Assembly (NCBI GenBank): GCA_963798795.1
Contig: CAWCUZ010000001.1
Span: 124,001-188,000 of the forward strand
Length of the DNA: 64,000 nt
Reading direction: 5' to 3'
Origin: CAWCUZ01 sp963798795
GTDB lineage: Bacteria; Acidobacteriota; Vicinamibacteria; Vicinamibacterales; SCN-69-37
Below the pieces are notes generated by a model. That model worked only from the letters and a program-made list of their open reading frames with translations. It ran no database searches and was not told where the DNA came from. Shown in pieces: positions 19,020 through 28,158 of this stretch; the first letter of the stretch is position 1, and every line of letters begins with the position of its first letter. Made by a program: the position numbers and the translations under genes.

Positions 19020-19958
19020 ATGCCCACCCGCCGTCCCGCGCCCCCTGCCGCCGAGCCGCCACCGGCGCCGCTGCCCGCCGCCGTCGAGCGGTACCTTCGG
19101 CATCTCGAGGTCGAGCGCCGGCTGGCGGCCAACTCGTCCGAGGCCTATCGCCGCGACCTGACGCGCCTGTCCGCCTTTGCCGCCTCCCTCGGCCGGCCGG
19201 TGGAGGCGCTCTCGCGCCCGGATCTCGAGGCCCTCGTCCGAGACGCCATGACTGGAGGCCTGTCGCCCACGTCCACCCGGCGCCTGGTGGCCGCCGTGCG
19301 GGGGTTCTTCCGGTTCCTCCGCGTGAGCGGCGCGATGGCGGCCAACCCCGCCGAGGATCTCCAGTCGCCGCGCGCCATGGCGCACCTGCCGCGGTTCCTC
19401 TCGCTGGAGGACGTCGATCGGCTGCTCGAAGCGCCCGACGTGGGCACGCCACGCGGACTGCGCGACCGCGCCCTGATTGAAGTGCTGTACGCCACGGGGC
19501 TGCGGGTCTCGGAGCTCGTCGGTCTGCGCGTGCCGGACATCCGCCTCGATCAGGGATACGTGCAGTGCCTCGGCAAGGGGCGCAAGGAGCGCATCGTGCC
19601 GCTTGGGGACGCCGCCGCCGACTGGGTCCGCCGCTACGTCGCCGACGGGCGGCCGGTGCTCACCCGGCGCCGCGACGTGCCCTGGCTGTTCGTCAATGCC
19701 CGCGACGGCGGACGGCTGTCGCGGCTGGGCTTCTGGAAGCTGCTGAAGGCGTATGGCCGGTCGGCCGGCCTGCGCGCCCATCTCAGTCCTCACGTGCTGC
19801 GGCATTCGTTCGCCACGCACCTGCTCGATCGCGGCGCCGACCTGCGGGCCATCCAGGCCATGCTGGGGCACGCCGATCTGTCGACCACGCAGATCTACAC
19901 CCACGTGCTCGAGGCGCGGCTTCGCTCCGTCTATGATCGCTTTCATCCGCGGGACTGA
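19020..19958 (+). CDS. xerD: Tyrosine recombinase XerD (XerC/XerD family)
   Basis: 312 residues with a Pro/Ala-rich N-terminal extension. The core-binding SAM-like domain (about 25-110) is followed by the catalytic domain with all expected residues: Arg in ATGLRVSEL, Lys in KGRKERIVPLG, His-x-x-Arg in HVLRHSFATHLLDRGADL, His in LGHADLSTTQ and the nucleophile Tyr in IYTH. Length, lack of an integrase-type N terminus and the genomic setting argue for the housekeeping chromosome-dimer resolvase rather than a mobile element. No attachment site or integron was seen. Confidence 0.9.
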   Translation: MPTRRPAPPAAEPPPAPLPAAVERYLRHLEVERRLAANSSEAYRRDLTRLSAFAASLGRPVEALSRPDLEALVRDAMTGGLSPTSTRRLVAAVRGFFRFLRVSGAMAANPAEDLQSPRAMAHLPRFLSLEDVDRLLEAPDVGTPRGLRDRALIEVLYATGLRVSELVGLRVPDIRLDQGYVQCLGKGRKERIVPLGDAAADWVRRYVADGRPVLTRRRDVPWLFVNARDGGRLSRLGFWKLLKAYGRSAGLRAHLSPHVLRHSFATHLLDRGADLRAIQAMLGHADLSTTQIYTHVLEARLRSVYDRFHPRD

Positions 19959-20039
19959 TGGTGTGAGGCCGGTCCGCGCCGGCGCGGCGGACTGGCGGTT
20001 TGACCCCCCGGCGGGGCGTCTGGTACCGTTAGCTGTTTT

Positions 20040-20080
20040 GCGGGCCCCGAAGGGCTCGCCTGTAGTACCGCTCGTGGTAC
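20040..20080 (+). promoter_or_regulatory. Two hairpins in the metK leader
   Basis: An 8-bp stem with CGAA loop (20040-20059, one G-U pair) is followed by a GTACC/GGTAC stem (20065-20080). Neither is trailed by a T run. They lie 60-80 bp before metK, which has a strong GAGGAG site at 20109-20114. I could not fit the segment to a known SAM or SAH riboswitch consensus, so only a structured leader or the 3' end of xerD transcription is claimed. Confidence 0.3.
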
Positions 20081-20121
20081 CGGTGTAGCACTTGCAATAC
20101 TTGTAATAGAGGAGTACCGGC

Positions 20122-21274
<1,153 letters not shown>

Positions 21275-21311
21275 CCGCCCGGGTCATCGGCAGCGAGCGG
21301 ACACGGGCGCC

Positions 21312-22983
21312 ATGCGCCGGCTGATGCGAACGGCCGCCGCGGCGCTGGTGGCGGTGCTCGTCGGCTTCGCCGTGTTCATCGCGGTGACGCTTCCCCCCGC
21401 ACTGCGTCACCTCGACGCGCCGCTGCCCGCGGGGATCGTCTACGGCGCGTATCACGTCCACTCGGTGCGATCCGACGGCAGCGGCACCGTCGACGAAATC
21501 GCCGCGGCCGCCGCGCGCGCGGGGCTCCAGTTTGTCATCTTCACGGATCATGGCGACGCGACGCGGCCGCCGCAGCCGCCCGCCTATCGCCACGGCGTGC
21601 TGTGTCTGGACGGTGTCGAGATCGGCACCGGCAGCGGCCACCTCGTCGCGCTCGGCCTGACCGGCCCGGCGCCGTACCCGCTCGCGGGTGCCGCGGCCGA
21701 TGTCATCGAGGACGTCCATCGGCTGGGCGGCTGGACCGTGGCCGCTCATCCGAACTCGCCCAAGCCGGCCCTCCGCTGGCGCGCCTGGAACACGCCGTTC
21801 GATGCGATCGAGTGGCTCAACGCGGACTCCGAGTGGCGGGATGAGCCGGTCAGCCGTCTCATCGCGACCGCGGCGCGGTCCGTGTTGCGGCCACCCGAAT
21901 CGGTCGCGTCGCTCTTCGCCCGGCCTGTGGCGACGCTGCGGCGGTGGGACAGCCTGGTCCGCAATCGGCCGGTGACCGCGGTCCTGGGGCTCGACGCGCA
22001 TGCGCGGATTGGCGCCGATTCCGACGGCGGCGCGCGCGGTCCGGTGATTCGCTGGCCGGGGTACGAGCAGATGTTCCGCACCGCGGCGCAGGCCGTCGGT
22101 ACTCGGTGCGCCGCTGAGCGGCGACGCGCCGATCGATGGGGCGCATCTGCTGGCGGCGCTCGCGGCGGGGCACACGTTTTCGATCATTACGGCGATGGCC
22201 GGTCCCGCCGCACTTGACTTCACGGCCACGTCGAACGGTGAAACGACGCCGATGGGCAGCCGGCTGCCGGAGACCGCCGCGCCGGTGACGTTCGCGGCGT
22301 CGGTGGTGCCCTCGTCGGGCGCGCGCGTCGTGCTGCTGCAGGGCGGCCGGGAGCTGGCATCCGGGCAGGGAAGCGTGGTCTATCGGGATGAGGTCCCTCG
22401 GGGGGCTTACCGCGTCGAGGCGTCCTATCCCAATCGCGCAGTGCCGTGGATCGTGTCGAATCCGATTTACGCGGGAGTGCTCCCGTCGCCCGCGGCCGGT
22501 CCGCCGTCGGCGCCGCCTCGGCAGACGGTGGCTCTCGATTCGGCGCCGACGATCGAATCCGGCGTGGGGTCGAGCGGGACGACCGAGGCGGACGCCGAGG
22601 CGGCGCGATTTACGTTCGCGCTGGGTGGCGGACGTCCCGCCGGCCAGTACGCGGCGCTCGTCTGGGCCGTCGATGCGGGCAGTGGCGTCGACCGGGTGTC
22701 GTTTACCGTCCGCGCCAATCGGCCAATGCGGGTGTCGGTACAGTTGCGGCTGGGGCCCAGCGGCCGCCGGTGGCTGCGGTCCGTCTTCGTCGACCAGACG
22801 TCGCGTGACTACGTCGTTCCGCTCTCGGAGTTCCGGCCGGCGGACGCGCCGACCTCGCAGCAGCCGCTCGTCGCGCGGGTCCGCGCCGTTCTCTTCGTCA
22901 TCGACACGCTCAACAGTCGTCCCGGCGACCACGGCACGGTGTGGGTGAGTCGTCCTGCGCTCGGCGTGGCCGATGCCAGGTGA
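21312..22983 (+). CDS. CehA/McbA-type PHP-domain metallohydrolase (frameshifted in this sequence)
   Basis: About 556 residues when a single base is removed. An N-terminal membrane anchor or signal (LVAVLVGFAVFIAVTLPPAL) leads into a PHP domain with YHVHSVRSDGSGTVDEI, FTDHGD and HPNSPK metal ligands and LDAHARIG near its end. The frame breaks at GTCGGTAC (22095-22102) and resumes as VLGAPLSGDAPIDGAHLL and AGHTFSIITAM. The C-terminal third is beta-rich and without known catalytic residues. Some family members hydrolyse carbamates or phosphoesters at the cell surface; the substrate here is unknown. It is convergent with lptFG, 6 bp apart. Confidence 0.82.
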
Positions 22984-22989
22984 GGCGAT

Positions 22990-25350
22990 CTACGTCCGCA
23001 CGGTCAGCATCAGGTAGACCGCACCGGCCAGAAACAGCAGGTTGGCGGCCCAGGCCGCCAACGGCGCCGGCAGGAGCGCGGCGCTGCCGGCCGCCAGAAA
23101 CACCGCCGAGACCAGCAGGTAGGCGACCGCGAGCACGATGGCCAGGCCAATCCCGTACAGCGCTCCGCGCCGGCCGGTCGTCACCGCGAACGGCACGCCG
23201 ATGATCGTCATGACAAAGGTCACGAGCGGGAAGGCCACGCGGCGCTGGAGGGCCACTCGCTGGTCCGAGACACTGAACCCGCTGTCGCCGAGTCTCTTGA
23301 TGTAGTCACGCAGTTCGTTGAACGTCATCAGGTCGGGTTCCACCTGGGCCCCGGCGAAATCGGACGGTGGCGCGAGCGCCAGGTCGTGCCCGGCGAAGCT
23401 TTCGCGCGTCGCCCGGCCGCCGGAGAACCGCTGGATCCATCCCCGGTCGGCCATCCAGCGGCCGTCCCGGTACGTCGCCCGGGACGTGAACGTGTGGCGG
23501 ACGAGGCGGTATGGCGACGTCGCCGTGTTGAATACCGACAGGCCGTACAGGACGCTGTCGTCAGCGGCCGCGCTCGCGGAGCCCAGGATCGTGGCCGGCG
23601 ACTGAAACACCAGGTAGTAGTAGATGCGCCCATCGTCGCCCCGGAGCCAGTTCCGGTTGGCGACGTTCACGGTGTGCGGGGCGCGCCCCCGGATCGTGTC
23701 TTCGAGCGCCTCGGCCTTCCGGTTGGACTGCGCGAGCACGCGTTCCTCGAGGCCGAAGAGGCATCCGCTCCAGACCAGCGCCAGCACCAGCAGCGGCACG
23801 GCCACCCGGTAGAGGCTGACGCCGCAGGCCCGCATGACCGTCAGCTCGCTCGTTCGGGCGAGCGCGCCAATCGTGCCCAGCACGGCGACGAGCGTGGCAA
23901 TCGGGACGACGTAGTAGACGAACTGCGGCGTCGAGTAATACAGGTAGCGTAGGAGCATGCCCAGGTCGGCCTGGCCCTTGAAGAGCTTCTCCGACAGGTC
24001 GATGACGGTGCCAATGTAGTACAGGCCCATCAGCCCGAAGAAGGCGAGGGCGATTTGCCGCAGGTACTGTCCCATGACGTACAGGTCGAGCAGCCGCGGC
24101 CGCGGGAAGGGTAGCCGAGGAAGGTGCAGCACCAGCACGGGCGCAGCGGCGGACTCGCCGCCGGGTCGGGCGGCGGCGCCCGGCGGATCCGTCGGCTGGG
24201 CGGCGCCGCGGCGGGCGAGCCAGCTCGGCATCGCGACCTGGAAGTCGCCGCCGGTGCTCCGGGTGCGCCACCAGACGGCCAGGATCCCCAGCGCTCCGAG
24301 CACGATGTTCGGGGCCCAGCGCGCCCATGCCGCCGGAAACAGGTGACCCTTGGTGAGCGCCTCGGCGCCGGTCAGCAGCCCGTAGTACAGGAAGATCACG
24401 CCCAGTCCGAGGGCGAATCCCGCGAGCCGGCCCTCCTTCCGGGTATGCAGGCCGAGCGCCAGTCCCAGGAGGGCGAACACGAGACACGCCACCGGAAACG
24501 AGAACTTCTGGTGGATGAACATGATCTCGTTGTGGGGGGACTGGCCGGCTGCCACCTTGAGCGCGGCGTCGCGCCGCAGGTCTGCAATCGTCTTCTCGGT
24601 GATGCCGCGCGACTCGAGCCTCCCGGGGCCGAACACGCTTTCGGGCGGAACCGAGATGCGCTCCTCGCCGGCCCGTGACGTGTCGTAGACGCCTTCCTCG
24701 GCGCCCGGGACGTAGTTGACGACGTCGTGCAGGATCAGGTCGACGGTCCGCTTGTCGCGGTCGACGTTCAGATCGCCCTGGGCGGCCAGGGCCACCGCCG
24801 GCCGCCCGGGCTGACTCGTGTCGGCCAGGAAGACGCCCGACCAGCCTCCGGCCGGGTGTGCGGTCTGGACGTAGAGCACCTTGCCCGGGAAGCCCTCGTA
24901 GAACAGCCGCGGCTTGATGTCGGTTTCCGACTGCTGGACCAGCAGCTGATAAGTGATTTCCCGGAACTTCTGGTTGGCATCCGGAATGAGCTCGATCATC
25001 ACGTACAGCGTGGCGCCGCACAGGACGGTGGCCATCAGCAGCACCGGTCGAAGGAGCCGGACGGGGCTCACGCCGCACGAGAGGAGCGCCACGCTTTCGC
25101 GGTCCGCAGACAGCCGGCCGAAGGCCATCAGCAGCCCGGCCAGAAAGGCCATCGGGATGGTCAGGCCCAGCGCCTGCGGCAGCAGTGTGAGCAGCAGGAA
25201 TCCGACCGTCGGGATCGGGACACCCTTCGACAGAAGCTGCTGGGCTTTGTCGAGCATGGGATTGACCGCCAGCAGGAACGTAAAGACGCCGAGCGACAGA
25301 AGGAACGGCGGGGTCGTCTGTCGGATCAGGTAACGGTCGAGAATGCGCAT
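22990..25350 (-). CDS. Fused LptF-LptG lipopolysaccharide export permease
   Basis: 786 residues from ATG 25350, about twice the length of LptF or LptG. Residues 1-375 form a complete permease: RILDRYLIRQTTPPFLLSL, three helices, a periplasmic beta-jellyroll (about 130-260) and three more helices. A Pro/Ala linker (about 375-420) leads to a second permease beginning RPRLLDLYVMGQYLRQIALAF, again three helices, jellyroll and three helices ending AWAANLLFLAGAVYLMLTV. The two halves match LptF and LptG, the transmembrane pair that extracts LPS driven by LptB. lptC-lptA and lptB are about 20 kb away in the minus-strand superoperon. Confidence 0.9.
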   Translation of the reverse strand: MRILDRYLIRQTTPPFLLSLGVFTFLLAVNPMLDKAQQLLSKGVPIPTVGFLLLTLLPQALGLTIPMAFLAGLLMAFGRLSADRESVALLSCGVSPVRLLRPVLLMATVLCGATLYVMIELIPDANQKFREITYQLLVQQSETDIKPRLFYEGFPGKVLYVQTAHPAGGWSGVFLADTSQPGRPAVALAAQGDLNVDRDKRTVDLILHDVVNYVPGAEEGVYDTSRAGEERISVPPESVFGPGRLESRGITEKTIADLRRDAALKVAAGQSPHNEIMFIHQKFSFPVACLVFALLGLALGLHTRKEGRLAGFALGLGVIFLYYGLLTGAEALTKGHLFPAAWARWAPNIVLGALGILAVWWRTRSTGGDFQVAMPSWLARRGAAQPTDPPGAAARPGGESAAAPVLVLHLPRLPFPRPRLLDLYVMGQYLRQIALAFFGLMGLYYIGTVIDLSEKLFKGQADLGMLLRYLYYSTPQFVYYVVPIATLVAVLGTIGALARTSELTVMRACGVSLYRVAVPLLVLALVWSGCLFGLEERVLAQSNRKAEALEDTIRGRAPHTVNVANRNWLRGDDGRIYYYLVFQSPATILGSASAAADDSVLYGLSVFNTATSPYRLVRHTFTSRATYRDGRWMADRGWIQRFSGGRATRESFAGHDLALAPPSDFAGAQVEPDLMTFNELRDYIKRLGDSGFSVSDQRVALQRRVAFPLVTFVMTIIGVPFAVTTGRRGALYGIGLAIVLAVAYLLVSAVFLAAGSAALLPAPLAAWAANLLFLAGAVYLMLTVRT

Positions 25351-26028
25351 GGCCGGCCGCGCGGGCGCGCCTGGGCCTGACGATACCAGAAACCGCGATC
25401 CGCGGGCGCCCAGGGGCCGTTCCGGGCACACAATTCATCCACAGCCCGGTTTTCCGAGGCAGATCTGGAACGTCTGATAAGACATGTTATGTTTACTTGT
25501 TGGTGCCGGACCAGCCCTGCGGGGCCTGCGAATTTCCAGGCACCGCGCGCCGGCGCGAGCGGTCCCCGGCGGCCGAGCGGCCCGACTGGAGAACCTCCAC
25601 GACCGACTCCTCGCGAGGCGTCTTGTTTTCAGCTCGCTAGTTTGGGAGGTCGCGAGACCCTGGGCGGGACTTTCGCTTTCGCCTGTTCGGATAGCTTTCG
25701 CTTTCGCTCAGAATTTCGATGCGGCCGCATTCACTAGAATGACCAGATGATGCACCAACGATCGGGTTCAAAGGCGCGGGTCCGAGCGTTTGCGCTCTCC
25801 GGCTGTTGGCTCGAATGACCTCGCTTCAAGGCTCTCGCGCCGCGAGCGGCCCGACGTCCCGGTTGTGTCAGCCTTCGGTCGGAGTCGGTCGCCCAAGGGC
25901 TCGGGTGGCTCATGCCGAGCGCCGAGCGTCGAGTGCCAGTGCGGCCGAGGCCGTATTCTCGGTCGTCGCGCCTGGCCGGCCGGGCGCATCGGCCGTCTCG
26001 TTGCCACGGCGGACTTGCACCACGGACT
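25351..26028. other. Gene-free stretch between lptFG and parB
   Basis: About 680 bp in which no frame looks coding on either strand; the open frames present have shadow-type composition. It is less GC-rich than its surroundings at about 25470-25520 and 25620-25750, contains the CTTTCGCTTTCGC repeat pair, and presumably carries the lptFG promoter. It may be the worn remains of a former gene. No canonical parS-like palindrome was found in it by eye. Confidence 0.6.
25670..25707 (+). repeat. Direct repeat of CTTTCGCTTTCGC
   Basis: The 13-mer occurs at 25670-25682 and again at 25695-25707, a 25-bp period; each copy is itself two CTTTCG units. No function is known. It could be an iteron-like binding site close to the parAB genes or a chance repeat. 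Confidence 0.6.
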
Positions 26029-26853
26029 CTAGTGCCCCTTGCGCAGCTCCGCGATGATCGCCTCGAGCGCGGCGATGACTTCGGTGCGGTCGACGTCGCT
26101 CTTGCGGAACTGCAGTCGGAGGTTGAAGTTCTTGGCTGGAGGCCGGTACTGAAAGACAAACGCCTTGGGTCGGCCCGGCTTCGGCTTGGCAAGTGCTTTT
26201 CTGGCGTGCTCTCGGGTCGCCGTTCCGCCTTCTCGAGTGAGGGTCTCGATCAGCGCGATCATTTTCTGTGGCGTTTGCTGTCTAACTATCTGTAGAAGCA
26301 GTGACTTAGAAGAAATGTCGGCCAGCCGACAGAGATTTCGGACGTCCTCCGGCATCTCCGCGAGGGCCAGCGACTCGGTAATCGAAGTGCGTGACTTCCC
26401 CAGTCGCTTGGCCAGGTCCTCGTGCGTGTACCCGCACTTTTCCGCGAGGCCCTGCAACGCCTCCGCTTCTTCGAACGGGCTCAGATCCTTGCGCTGGAGG
26501 TTCTCGACTAGCGCGACCTCGATGATCTCACGGTCATCCACTTCGCGAATGACCACCGGCAGGTCGCGCAAGCCCACTTGGACAGCCGCCTGGTAACGCC
26601 GCTCGCCCGCCACGATCTGGTAGCGGCCTCCCCGCTGCCGAACGATGAGCGGCTCGATAATCCCCTTCTCGGCGATCGAGGCCATCAGTTCCGAGAGGTC
26701 GCCCATGATCTGGCGCGGCTGATCGGGATTCGGATCGATCTGGTCGATCGGGACGAGGCGTCCGATCGGCGTGCCCGCTGAGGCGGCCAGCGCTTCGACG
26801 TAATGCTCGTCGTGGCGCATTTTGAGAGACATCGGCAGGCCGCGCTTAGACAC
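26029..26853 (-). CDS. parB: ParB/Spo0J-family partition protein
   Basis: 274 residues from GTG 26853, which overlaps the parA stop. The ParB/Srx CTPase domain (IDPNPDQPRQIMGDLSELMASI, then GGRYQIVAGERRYQAAVQVGL and VENLQRKDLSPFEEAEA) is followed by a helix-turn-helix (GYTHEDLAKRLGKSRTSITE). The C-terminal dimer region is divergent (FNLRLQFRKSDVDRTEVIAALEAII). The N-terminal KALGRGL-type tail of many chromosomal ParB proteins is absent, replaced by an unusual stretch with MSLKMRHDEHYVEALAASAG. Base composition is visibly lower in GC than the neighbours. It could be a second partition or regulatory pair rather than the origin-linked one. Confidence 0.9.
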   Translation of the reverse strand: MSKRGLPMSLKMRHDEHYVEALAASAGTPIGRLVPIDQIDPNPDQPRQIMGDLSELMASIAEKGIIEPLIVRQRGGRYQIVAGERRYQAAVQVGLRDLPVVIREVDDREIIEVALVENLQRKDLSPFEEAEALQGLAEKCGYTHEDLAKRLGKSRTSITESLALAEMPEDVRNLCRLADISSKSLLLQIVRQQTPQKMIALIETLTREGGTATREHARKALAKPKPGRPKAFVFQYRPPAKNFNLRLQFRKSDVDRTEVIAALEAIIAELRKGH

Positions 26854-27601
26854 GATCAATGACCTCCTCGCACAGGCGGTAGTACTCAGTGGCGCCCGAC
26901 GAGTCAGGCGCGAACTTGAAAATCGATTCCTTGTAGGCCGGACTCTCTTCGAGCCTGACGCTCTTGGTGATGACCGTCTTGAAGACCTTCTTCCCGAACA
27001 CCTTGTCAATCTGCGTGCGGATGTCGCGCGCCAGGGCCGTCCGCTTGTCGTGCATCGTGATCACGACGCCAAGAATGCGGAGCGTTGGATTGGCCCGGGC
27101 CCGGACCTTTTCAATCGTTTCGAGAAGGTCGTCAGTGCCTTCCAGGGCGAAATAGGACGACTGAATCGGAATCAGCAGGTGCGTTGAGGCTACCAGCGCG
27201 TTGACGGTCAGCAGTCCGAGCGCCGGCGGGCAGTCGATGACGACCGCGTCGAACTCCGGCATGACCGCCGCCAAACGATCCTTGAGGCGAAAATGTGAGT
27301 CGAGTTCCCCGACCAAGCGACCTTCGAGCTTGGCCAGCGCAATCCGGGCCGGCGCGACCCAGAGGTTCGGCTGAGACGACGGCTTGACGACATCGGGAAA
27401 TCCCACGTCCGGATCGAGAATGGCGTCGTAGACGGATCGCTCGACCGTGGTGATGTCCAGGTACGACATCGTGCTGTTCGCCTGCGGGTCGAGGTCGATG
27501 AGCAGCGTCTTCCTGTTTCTCAGGGCGAAAGCTGCCGCCAGATTGATGGCCGTGGTCGTCTTGCCGACGCCGCCTTTCTGGTTGGCGATTGCGATTACCA
27601 T
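26846..27601 (-). CDS. parA: ParA/Soj-family partition ATPase
   Basis: 251 residues. The deviant Walker A KGGVGKTTTAINLAAAFA, Walker A' LIDLDPQANSTMSYL and Walker B DAVVIDCPPALGLL place it in the short Soj-like ParA group without an N-terminal DNA-binding domain. It ends inside the parB start, so the two are translationally coupled. Composition is less GC-rich than the flanking genes. Neither gidAB nor other origin genes are near, so a role in chromosome segregation is expected by family but not proven by context. Confidence 0.93.
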   Translation of the reverse strand: MVIAIANQKGGVGKTTTAINLAAAFALRNRKTLLIDLDPQANSTMSYLDITTVERSVYDAILDPDVGFPDVVKPSSQPNLWVAPARIALAKLEGRLVGELDSHFRLKDRLAAVMPEFDAVVIDCPPALGLLTVNALVASTHLLIPIQSSYFALEGTDDLLETIEKVRARANPTLRILGVVITMHDKRTALARDIRTQIDKVFGKKVFKTVITKSVRLEESPAYKESIFKFAPDSSGATEYYRLCEEVIDRV

Positions 27602-27637
27602 GCACGCTGGACCTGTGGGGACGGACGGGACCAGCCC

Positions 27638-27666
27638 ATTCTAGGAGGCCCCTTGGGGCCTGTCAA
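27638..27666 (-). promoter_or_regulatory. Sigma-70-type promoter of parAB
   Basis: On the minus strand TTGACA (27666-27661, perfect -35) and TAGAAT (27643-27638, five of six at -10) are exactly 17 bp apart. The predicted start of transcription is about 27631, 30 bp before the parA start codon. It is the best match to a housekeeping promoter that I found in the window. Confidence 0.75.
27647..27660. promoter_or_regulatory. Inverted repeat in the parAB promoter spacer (possible operator)
   Basis: GGCCCC and GGGGCC, separated by TT, lie wholly inside the spacer between -35 and -10. A protein bound here would block or reshape the promoter, as expected for autoregulation by ParA, ParB or a MerR-like protein. 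The dyad is short and GC-only, so chance cannot be excluded. Confidence 0.45.
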
Positions 27667-27675
27667 GAAATGCCC

Positions 27676-28158
27676 CTACATCTTGTAGCCCAGATCGTCC
27701 GGATCCAAGCTCTCGAGCCAGCGCTGTAATCGCTCCTGGTCGGCCTGCGCGGTGGTCACGTCCACAGACTTGGCCCGATCGAGCACGTGAGGATGCACGA
27801 AGACCGGCGTGCGCGTGCGCAGCGACAACGCAATCGCATCGCTCGGCCGGGCATCGACGAACAGGTGTTCCCCATCACGCTGGAGATCCAGGTAGGCAAA
27901 GAAGGTATTGTCCTTGAGGTCGTAGATGATGACCCTGGTCAGCCGGGCCCCGAGGTCTTCGATGACGTGTCGAAGCAGGTCGTGCGTCATCGGGCGGGTC
28001 GGCGAGACATTCTCGATCTGCAGCGCAATCGCATTGGCCTCGACCGGCCCGACCCAGATCGGCAGGATGCGATGGTTCTCGGCATCTCGCAGGACCACGA
28101 TCGGCACGCTGGTGACCGGGTCCAGCATCAGGCCGCGGATGGACATCTCAATCAGCAT
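27676..28158 (-). CDS. Bifunctional nuclease family protein (DUF151)
   Basis: 160 residues. The DUF151 core is clear: MSIRGLMLDPVTSVPIVVLRD, then LPIWVGPVEANAIALQIE, and a C-terminal DARPSDAIALSLRTRTPVFV motif. A UVR-like tail (about 140-160) is reduced. Characterised relatives in plants have DNase and RNase activity; bacterial roles are unclear. It overlaps the miaB stop by 7 bp, and the parAB promoter begins 10 bp after its own stop. Confidence 0.88.
   Translation of the reverse strand: MLIEMSIRGLMLDPVTSVPIVVLRDAENHRILPIWVGPVEANAIALQIENVSPTRPMTHDLLRHVIEDLGARLTRVIIYDLKDNTFFAYLDLQRDGEHLFVDARPSDAIALSLRTRTPVFVHPHVLDRAKSVDVTTAQADQERLQRWLESLDPDDLGYKM

Noticed and set aside
19020..19958. Integron or mobile-element integrase
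   Set aside because: The recombinase has XerD features and no attachment sites, cargo genes or composition break are seen around it.
25711..25740. Resemblance to a cloning-vector polylinker (NotI site followed by ATTCACTAG)
   Set aside because: The match is partial, the flanks are normal genomic sequence, and no vector backbone follows.
25734..25800. tRNA-like GGGTTCAAA motif
   Set aside because: No acceptor, anticodon or D-arm pairing could be built around it.
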